A stretch of DNA of 64,000 nt from the NCBI GenBank assembly GCA_014218235.1, contig CM024764.1:63029184-63093183 (forward strand), in the 5' to 3' direction. A model generated the notes under the pieces. That model was not told where the DNA came from, searched no databases, and saw only the letters and a program-made list of their open reading frames with translations. Each line of letters opens with the position of its first letter. The stretch's first letter is position 1. The DNA comes from Colocasia esculenta. Taxonomy: Eukaryota; Streptophyta; Magnoliopsida; Alismatales; Araceae. The position numbers and the translations under genes were made by a program. This document shows, piece after piece, positions 56,403 through 64,000 of this stretch.

Positions 56403-56938
56403 TGATAGCCCACGAATGCGTCGTTAACACGTGACTAACAATCTCAAATAATCGGCCTACACTAATATTTTAACAGTAGTAAGTGGTGAGACCGAGTCGA
56501 ATCCACGGAGAAAAAGATTTTGGAGTTGAAAACCTTGAGTTTTTAGTTAGAAAAATAGCATGATGATATTAGAACTAAGTTACATTAAATAAATCTAAGC
56601 TAAACTAAATAAACTAGGTAAATAAAGAGAGAGAAAGAGGGAATGAGAGAATGCAAGACACTACTAAGAAAAAAACTATAACAACAACAAGTTTAACACA
56701 AAGATTGTTTTTCTCATCAAAAGTCATTAATCAACTACAATGAAATAACGAGAAAGAAAATAGAAAATAAGAGGGAGAATAAGAGAGAATAGAAGAGAGA
56801 ACAAGAGAGAGAAGAGAAAGATGAGAGAGAGAAGAGAGACGAAACAGAGAGAGAGAGAGCGATAGCGAGGGAGAGAGAGAGAGAAAAGAGAGAGAGCGGG
56901 AGAGAGAGAGAGCGGAGAGAAAAGAGGAGAGCGGAGAG

Positions 56939-56988
<50 letters not shown>

Positions 56989-57752
56989 CGTGAGAGAGAG
57001 GAGAGAGGAGAGAGGGCGCCGCGGCGATAGGAGAGAGAGAGCAGCGCGGCGCCTCACGTTGCATGCATGCAAGTGAGGGGGCGGGCGGCAGCAGGCGGCG
57101 CGGGGCGCGGGCAGGGGGGCGCGTGGCGCAGGCGGGCGGCGTGGCAGGCGCGGGGCTGGGCGCGTGGGCGCGGGGCGGCAGGGGCGCGGCAGGCGGGCGC
57201 GTGGCGCAGGCGGGCGTGGTAGGGGCGCTGGGCGCGCGCGCGCGGGGCAAGCGGGCGCCGCGCGCGAGGTGCTGGGCGGCGGCACGCTGGGCGCGCGCTG
57301 TGCTGCTTCTGCTGTGCGAGAAAGAGACCGAGGGAGAAGAAGAGAAGGGGAAGAGGAGAAGAGAAGGGAGGGTGTGTGCGGAGGAAAGAGAGGAGGGAGA
57401 GAAGAGGGAAAATAATAGTCAGAGAGAGAGAGAGGGGGGGTTTAAATAAAGTGCTCTCTCTCTAAAAGAGAGGTTTTCAAAAAGGGAGAGAAAATCTTAA
57501 AAATATAGCAAGAAGAGGGAGGTAGAAAAGAAAGGCGGCTAGGGTTTTGTAACTTTCGGAGTATGCCAATTTTACCCCTGTTGGATTGCTTTGTCCAGTG
57601 ACCCGTTAAGCATTTCATACAATGGCCCATTAACCTGCAAATACAACATAATAGATTTAATCAATTATCGCCCATGTAATCCAATATTATGAATTTATCA
57701 ATTATGTCAATAAAATGGCACAATTATTCATAACAATTATGAGATTATCACA
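56403..57752 (-). repeat. LTR of element E (left, the 3' LTR)
   Basis: 1350 bases. A GA-rich tract (56740-57010) is followed by a GC-rich block (57020-57300), then GA-rich and AT-rich sequence. Long open frames in the GC block read mainly Gly/Ala/Arg and are not conserved in the other LTR. Confidence 0.9.
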
Positions 57753-57765
57753 TCCCCCAACTTAC
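57753..57765 (-). promoter_or_regulatory. Polypurine tract of element E
   Basis: The minus strand reads AAGTTGGGGGATG immediately before the 3' LTR, the expected plus-strand primer position. Confidence 0.7.
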
Positions 57766-58909
57766 TCATTACTAGTCCCTTAGCAATGCACACAAGTGAA
57801 TAATTGGGACTAACAGGAACTTCAAACATCATTTTTCATGTCAAGAAAGCAGAGATAAGACTGATCAACAATAAGTATTTCCAGTTCTAGTAGCATGTGT
57901 CAAAGATAATCATGCAGTTCATGTTATTAGACAGCCTCAAGATACAGTTGAAATTATCATTTCCTTCATGAGTGCACTTATGATCAACAAGCATTACTAA
58001 GATAGTGCATGAGCTTTTGACCCATTACTTAGAGATAATATCAACTCTACACTCTTAAAATCCAATCCTCGAATTACAGGTAGCTTTCACTCTGCCTTTT
58101 ATTTTCATCCTTCATCATCATTTTTTTTTCTTTGGATATCCTTTCACTGTTTGACGCGAACTTCAACACTTCACGAGGTGCCGAAGCCCGGTTACTAAGC
58201 TAGGGATTTCCTTCTTTATTTCGGCATTTCAGCAAATATATTTTTTTCTTCATTCATTCATCATTTTTTTTTTCATAACTTGCAGGCAGGTAGCTTTTTC
58301 CCCACGATTAGTTTTCAATAAGAGTGTAGAATATCAATCTTCAACATAAGTATTAGGTAAAACTTTCATCACCCTCACGAATGAAACTTATTCATCATCT
58401 AATACATGTGTGAAGGTTCAATAAAATTCCAAATATAGTTTGAGGAAAATGCTAAGAACATAACCACAAAATTCATCCTTTAGCGTGCCACTAGCACAAG
58501 TATATACTTAGAGTAAAATCATTCTAGAATGATGTATTCCTTCCATGAAAAATGATACATGAAGTAAATGAGCATAGAATAATGCCTGGGATGTTTAGGA
58601 TTCAAAGATTTGAAAGATTTGCCCTCCCCCAACTTAAATGACATTGTCCTCAATGGCATAAAAGAAATGAACATAGAATAAATCCAATGTAAGTTAAGAA
58701 AGGAGAGATGCAACTTGATGATCTCATGAGGGTGGTGGCACACTGGCTTCAGCACAGGTAATGGGTGCTCACTAGCCTTCGAAAAACCTAGAACACAATA
58801 AAAAAGAAAAAAAAAGAAAAAATAATAAGTTAAATGCCCTAAACATATTGGGCTGCCTCCCATAAGCTCTAAGTTTATTGTCTTCAGCCAGACAACGGAA
58901 GTAACAGCC
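57766..58909 (-). other. Element E interior, 3' untranslated part
   Basis: About 1.1 kb between the polypurine tract and the end of the GYF-containing ORF. It contains T runs (58120-58140 and 58240-58280) and no pol-like motif in any frame. The minus-strand open run at 58926-58519 partly overlaps the ORF end and looks like chance. Confidence 0.45.
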
Positions 58910-60667
58910 TCACGTAACACCCCCAATCAATTGACGCCAAATTCTTGCTTTGTAAGGCATCATTAGCCATGGTGGGTCAAGTGGTCCACACGTACCTTGT
59001 AGATCAGTAAGTGATAGATAAACTGAGGCACTCAAGATCATATCTTCAATTAAGAAATTTTCATTTGTACACTTAAGATCTTTGTATGTGTTGAACACAT
59101 CAATGCGGACTTGATTAGTTTCATCATTCTCACCCACAACTTCCATTTTCAGATCCTCTTTCATGAGATTGAGGTCAGATTGAGTTGAATGCTCAGAAGA
59201 TTGCTTGAACTCCACAGGCTGACTTGTGTCAAAAATAATAGCATGATCTGGAATGAAATGGATATGACTTTCACACAAGGATGCTTAAAAGATTCAAGTG
59301 TAGTTGACCAATCAGCTAGTGGTAGCATGTCCATGAACATGTTGGATTTGCCAAGGTCAGGAAGAGGTAGGAATTCTATGTTTTTCTCGACATCAAGGGA
59401 GACCCAATCAATGTGGACTTCAGGCAAATTTTCCAATCCTTCTCTTACCCAAGAAGAATGATTGATAACTACACCCAGCTTTTTCTCCACACTCACCTCT
59501 TCTTTGTTACTCACTTGAAATGATGTCACATCAAACTCGGACCTAACATCTAGATGACACTCTTTTTCCTCTCCCCCCAACTTGAGTTCAACTAACTCAT
59601 TAGAGCTTTTCTCAAATATGACATTATGGATGGAGTCTTCTTGATGGTCAGTTTCAAGTTGGGCCAAGACCATGGATTGATTTTCAGTGGCACCCATCTC
59701 CTCTTGATTTGACTCATTAATATTATCTCTCATTTTCCAAGTGGGCGTGTCCACAATCATGTTGGACTGAGAAGTTGTGGATGGAATTTGAGAGTCAAAT
59801 TGGTGGTCACAATCAAGAGAATGATGTGCATGATTGTCAATGGGTTGGCATGATGACTGACTATCTTGCCTCCTTCTGATTTCCATCAGTTGAGTAATCA
59901 AGAGGTCAGTTTTGACAAATGATTGCTCTAATTCTTGTTGTTGTTGGGTGAATGTTTGCTCAAAGAGTTTTTGGTTATCATGAAATTTTAGCATAAATTC
60001 CCAAATTGATCATTAAATATGCCAGATTGTGGGGGGAGAAGTATAAGTGGACTGTGGATATACATGTCCCTCATGATGGCTTTTGTCATGAATATCAATT
60101 TGGCATTGGGCCCAATGTTGAAAGTTGTGGATAGGTGGGCTTTGAGCTTGGGCCAGAATAGGTTGATCTCTAAGTGTTAAATGCGGCATTACTTCTCCAA
60201 GTGGTTGGAAGGGTGTGCCTTCAGGAGCATTTGTTAAGCACACCGGCAGATCAATGCCAAAAAAATTTGATCGAACCAAGATATGATTTCGGCACCTAGA
60301 AAGGGTCCTTGAATTTCCCCTTGAGGATCTTGATAGAGTAAACTCAATTTTTCAGGGGAGACACCCTGGTCAACTTTTGAGTAAGGAGTGGGTGTGGATA
60401 ACACTTGAAAGGTTTGGGTTTGTTCTTGGGTTGAGGGAGGTGATGAGGTGTAAAATGGGTCAACATAGTTCCTCCACCCTGAATCATACATGTGATCTTT
60501 AATTGGGTGACCATGAATCAGATGGGCTTGAGTCCATTTGGAGCCATTGGACTGGTAAGTAGAGGTTGATGGATAAAGTGGGTGAGGTTGAGAGTGCATA
60601 CCATAATGGGATGATCCAATTGTCCAAATGATGTGCCCATTTCATAACCATGATTGTCAACCCACAT
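58910..60667 (-). pseudogene. GYF-domain protein fragment captured in element E
   Basis: Minus-strand, sense to element E. From an ATG near 60667 the ORF runs through a polar Pro/Ser/Tyr-rich stretch to a GYF domain at about 60370-60160. Its signature reads LYQDPQGEIQGPFLGAEIIS, then WFDQ, FFGIDLPVCL and APEGTPFQPLGEVMPHL. The pattern GPF-x4-x-I-x-W-F-x3-FF matches the proline-motif-binding core of plant GYF proteins (the EXA1/GIGYF-like group, which bind translation and mRNA-control partners). After it come a Gln/Glu-rich coiled-coil-like stretch (QKLFEQTFTQQQQELEQSF) and an acidic tail to 58910. Breaks: frame change near 60605, one base lost in a T run near 60265, two adjacent stops at about 60009-60014, and a frame change near 59270. 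Host origin is inferred from domain similarity. Confidence 0.75.
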
Positions 60668-60779
60668 AAATCCTCTTTTCTTTTCTTTTTTTTTTGTTTT
60701 TAATTTTTTAATATTTTTTTTTGTTGTTTTGAAATATTTGATTTTTTTTGTATTTTCAAATAAGTTCGCAAACAATTAA

Positions 60780-61783
60780 TCCTATGACACCTATGGTTCC
60801 CAAGGACGTAAACATTTGATTTCTCACTAATCAACTGAGGCCTAACTCAAATCCACTCTCAAGCTCGTTAACTGGCCAGGTAAGAGGTGGGAAAGTGGGA
60901 GGTTCCCCCTGCTCTCACAGGGACCTAATTAAGTAACCACTTGTCCACTTAGACGTTTGCCAATAAACCTCTAGCCTTAGACACCAGTCTCCAAACTTGA
61001 TAGTGGGCCCAAGTGGGCCTAAGTCTCAAAGCGAACCCTAGGTCAAGTTTCTACTTTCTTTATTGGGCTTGGGAATGCAAAAGATGCAGGAAGTTATGGT
61101 TTGTGGGCTAAGGAAGGGTGATCAACTCCCCACCTTATCTTGTTAAGGAAACTGCCCTTAAATTATTTTAGAAATAATGTGCACACCACAAAATCAAGCA
61201 AGGGGTTCTATGCAAGCATGGCAATGCATGATCATGATTTTAAGAAAGTTGAAATTCTCACCTTGCCTCCCGCAATCTTCGACAAGAAAGGAAACTTTCA
61301 AAAAGAAAACTTACCTAAAGATGAAAGTCTAAATGATGCATGTCCTAAAGATGGAAAGTTTCTAATCTTGACATGACATCTTTTATTGGATTCAAGTAAT
61401 TGATTTTTATTTTTTAATGAATTATCTAAACATGGCAACTAAAAAAAAGAAACTCAATCAAGAGGGTTTTAAGGGTACTTACCTCCAACGCAATCCCTCG
61501 TTCTTTTGGAAAGTAAAACAAATAGAAAGAGTGAGAGAGAGAGAAGGAAACTCACCTCACTTACCATTTTTCTGATTTTTTTTGTGCAATTTTCGGATTT
61601 ATTTTCCAAAACAGCCCTTTTACTTACAGATCTGCCTTTCAGTGACAGATTTCTGGCAGATTCTCCATTTTTGTAATTTTCAGGATTTTTCACTTTTTAT
61701 TTGATATCTACAAAAAGAAAAAGAATTGTTAGCATGAATATATACAAAAAAAACACCAAAATTATCAAAACTAAAAATCTAAT
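60780..61783 (-). other. Element E leader region between primer site and ORF
   Basis: About 1 kb without gag or other recognisable coding content. A plus-strand open run at 61140-61376 is antisense to the element and unremarkable. A T-rich tract at 60680-60740 would be the A-rich stretch just before the ORF on the minus strand. Confidence 0.45.
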
Positions 61784-61801
61784 TCCCCGGCAACGGCGCC
61801 A
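61784..61801 (-). promoter_or_regulatory. Primer-binding site of element E (tRNA-Asp type)
   Basis: The minus strand TGGCGCCGTTGCCGGGGA, five bases inside the LTR, is the classic tRNA-Asp site of Athila/Tat Gypsy elements. It fixes the element's orientation as minus. Confidence 0.88.
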
Positions 61802-61806
61802 AAAAT

Positions 61807-62216
61807 TGATAGCCCACGAATGCGTCGTTAAACACGTGACTAACAATCTCAAATAATCGGCCTACACTAAATATTTTAACAGTAATTAAGTGGTGAGACC
61901 GAGTCGAATCCACGGAGAAAAAGATTTTGGAGTTGAAAACCTTGAGTTTTTAGTTAGAAAAATAGCATGGTGATATTAGAACTAAGTTACATTAAATAAA
62001 TCTAAGCTAAACTAAATAAACTAGGTAATAAAGAGAGAGAAAGAGGGAATGAGAGAATGCAAGACACTACTAAGAAAAAAACTATAACAACAACAAGTTT
62101 AACACAAAGATTGTATTCTCATCAAAAGTCATTAATCAACTACAATGAAATAACGAGAAAGAAAATAGAAAATAAGAGGGAGAATAGAGAGAATAGAAGA
62201 GAGAACAAGAGAGAGA

Positions 62217-62253
<37 letters not shown>

Positions 62254-63142
62254 CGAGAACAGAGAGGAGAGAGAGCGATAGAGAGGGAGAGAAGAAGAGA
62301 GAGAAAAGAGAGAGAGCGGAGAGAAAAGAGAGAGAGAGAAGAGAGAGACGAGAGAGAGGAGAGAGGCGCGTGAGAGAGAGGAGAGAGGAGAGAGGCGCCG
62401 CGGCGATAGGAGAGAGAGAGCAGCGCGGCGCCTCACGTTGCATGCATGCAACGTGAGGGGGCGGGCGGCAGCAGGCGAGCGGGGGCGGCAGGGGGGCGCG
62501 TGGCGCAGGCGGGCGACGTGGCAGGCGCGGGGCTGGGCGCGTGGGCGCGGGGGCAGGGGGCGCGGCCAGGCGGGCGGCGTGGCAAGGGGCTGGGCGGCGC
62601 GCGGGGCAAGCGGGCGCCGCGCGCGGGGCGCTGGGCGGCGGCACGCTGGGAGGCGGCACGCTGGGCGCGCGCTGTGCTGCTTCTGCTGTGCTGCTTCTGC
62701 TGTGCGAGGAAAGAGACGAGGGAGAAGAAGAGAAGGGGAAGAGGAGAAGAGAAGGGAGGGTGTGTGCGGAGGAAAGAAAGGAGGGAGAGAAGAGGGAAAA
62801 GAATAGTCAGAGAGAGAGAGAGGGGGTTTAAATAAAGTGCTCTCTCTCTAAAAGAGAGGTTTTCAAAAAGGGAGAGAAAATCTTAAAAATATAGCAAGAA
62901 GAGGGAGGTAGAAAAAGAAAGGCGGCTAGGGTTTTGTAACTTTCGGAGTATGCCAGTTTTACCCATGTTGGATTGCTTTGTCCAGTGGCCCGTTAAGCAT
63001 TTCATACAATGGCCCATTAACCTGCAAATACAACACAATAGATATTTAATCAATTATCGCCCATGTAATCCAATATTTATGAATTTATCAATTATTTGTC
63101 AATAAAATGGCACAATTATTCATAACAATTATGAGATTATCA
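61807..63142 (-). repeat. LTR of element E (right, the 5' LTR)
   Basis: 1336 bases, same ends as the left LTR. The two differ by scattered small indels and length changes in the GA and GC-rich tracts. Confidence 0.9.
62431..62458. promoter_or_regulatory. 28-bp perfect palindrome in the 5' LTR of element E
   Basis: Half-site CCTCACGTTGCATG followed by its exact complement. It combines the RY motif CATGCATG with flanking ACGT cores. The left LTR has the same site (57052-57077) with two bases missing from one arm. It lies at the start of the GC-rich block, a plausible promoter location. Confidence 0.6.
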
Positions 63143-63147
63143 CCGCT

Positions 63148-64000
63148 CCTATCATCGCCGGCAGTTTGGGTGGCTACAGTGCCGAGTTCCTCACTCCTGA
63201 GGAGCAGGAGAGGTTCACATTTGTGAAGACGAAGCTCTGTGGCAACAAAGCAGTAGATGTAGCTAATCTGCGGAAAAGTGGAATGAGCAGCTTAGTAGAG
63301 TTGATCAATCAGATGCAGTGGACAGAAATTTCCACCTTTTCAGAGGTCAGTTATCCGGACTTGGTAAAAGTCTTTTTTGTGTGTATGCGAATAGAGGAAG
63401 ATGGGTCTCTGGTTTCGTCAGTAAAGGGAACTTTGATTAGAGTAGACCCTGAGTTGCTGAGAGTGTTATTCAATGTAAAGATTTTCGGATTTAGTGGGAT
63501 TCACTCTGAGGATGCCCAAGTGAAAGGGCTGGGAATTATACGGCCTGGATTCAAGCTGAGAGACGGCAAGATCGACATAAATCAATTATCAGCCTTCAAT
63601 CGTCTTCTCCATTTTATTGTCTGTCAAATCCTAGTTCCAGAAGTGCAACGTTTTCATCTTGCACAAAGGCCGATTCGGACATGATGTACTGGGCCATTCA
63701 GAATAAGGAAATAAATATGGCCACAGTGATAATGGAAAGAATGAAGTTTGTAAGAGATCAGATTTGGGACACCAAGAGTAAGTTAAATGTGTCCCTCCCT
63801 TATGCCATCTACTCACCAAAATTTCAAACACTTCGGTGTTGATTTCTCTGGGGCAGTCGTAGAGAAATAGGCCAAGCAATCAGGTCCAGGAATTTGAAGA
63901 AGAGTGGTTTCTCTGTGGAGAATGGTATTTGGTTCAAGGCTTTAGTGGCCGAGGGCGAGGCCATCATTATCGACACTCAGTTGTTCCTCCAGAGATGGAA
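63148..64000 (+). pseudogene. Element D env-like ORF, resumed after element E; runs off the window
   Basis: Continues from the three codons before element E, with EFLTPEEQERFTFVKTKLCG, then FSEVSYPDLVKVFFVC and LRDGKIDINQLSAFNRLL. This is closely similar in order to the first part of element C's env-like ORF. It reaches 63684 open, then shifts frame. Single-base losses relative to element C recur near 63650-63680, 63806 and 63860. The region resembles the putative plant transposon protein domain; function unknown. Confidence 0.65.

Larger units (their letters stand above)
56403..63142 (-). mobile_element. Element E: LTR retrotransposon carrying a GYF-domain ORF, no gag/pol seen
   Basis: LTRs 56403-57752 and 61807-63142 start TGATAGCCCACGAATGCG and end GAGATTATCA. 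CCGCT is duplicated on both sides (56398-56402 and 63143-63147). A tRNA-Asp-type primer site at 61784-61801 and a polypurine tract at 57753-57765 both read on the minus strand. The 4-kb interior shows no protease, RT, RNase H or integrase. Instead it holds a ~585-codon broken ORF with a GYF domain. It must have been moved by the proteins of another element, probably an Athila- or Tat-type Gypsy element judging by the primer site. Confidence 0.9.
48917..64000 (+). mobile_element. Element D: second SIRE-like Ty1/Copia retrotransposon, right end beyond the window
   Basis: 5' LTR 48917-51111, tRNA-Met primer site, gag, pol and the start of an env-like ORF, which is interrupted by element E (56403-63142) and resumes to the window end. 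It has the same organisation as element C and clearly related proteins, but a different LTR array and generally less substitution damage. TGGCT at 48912-48916 is the candidate target duplication, which cannot be checked. Nearly all breaks in its frames are single-base losses (see findings). Confidence 0.9.

Noticed and set aside
57063..57449. Gly/Ala/Arg-rich ORFs in the GC-rich block of E's LTRs
   Set aside because: Frames are open on several strands because of GC repeats, and start and frame are not conserved in the second LTR (62438-62835).

Overview
This is a plant nuclear window, most likely from an angiosperm. It is almost entirely transposable elements, with one recognisable host-type exon: the first exon of a MATE/DETOXIFICATION transporter on the minus strand at 39364-39648. 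That exon is GC-rich at third positions and follows a GA repeat leader, which hints at a monocot or similar GC-rich lineage (weak inference).

Layout. 1-5038 is the right part of a Mutator-like element (MULE) with a well-preserved four-exon transposase gene (623-3473), a small convergent minus-strand ORF (4192-4563) and a ~125-bp right terminal repeat. 5639-7527 is a palindromic foldback MULE with the same ends, flanked by a perfect 9-bp duplication (TTTTATTAT); each arm holds a tRNA-like sequence. 7725-37948 is a three-level nest. The outer element A is a minus-strand Ty3/Gypsy element of the Tat type (two RNase H domains, antisense extra ORF), with CTAGT on both outer sides. Within it lies a 5'-truncated plus-strand chromovirus B (17950-37243), and inside B's 3' LTR a complete SIRE-like Ty1/Copia element C (24203-37183, CTCTG duplication) with gag, pol and an env-like ORF. 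38125-38607 is a small MULE-type MITE, followed by the MATE exon.

39.7-46.9 kb is mostly intergenic: a 78-bp tandem repeat, an unrecognised minus-strand coding remnant, and a 1.35-kb tandem duplication in which each copy holds a Tourist-like MITE. 46919-48916 is the end of a CACTA element. It is cut by a second SIRE-like Copia element D (from 48917 past the window end), and D is interrupted in the third codon of its env-like ORF by element E (56403-63142, CCGCT duplication).

E is the most unusual object. It is a minus-strand LTR retrotransposon with a tRNA-Asp-type primer site and no visible gag/pol domains. In sense orientation it carries a long broken ORF with a GYF domain closely resembling those of plant GYF-domain regulatory proteins. 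Other points of interest are a third, overlapping LTR of A that a simple insertion cannot explain, a doubled primer-binding site in A, unit-length-switching tandem arrays and repeated stem-loops in the Copia LTRs, and a run of single-base deletions from about 44.5 kb to the window end that looks like unpolished sequence rather than decay.

All coordinates were read by eye from the sequence. Family names rest on motif recognition, with no database search.
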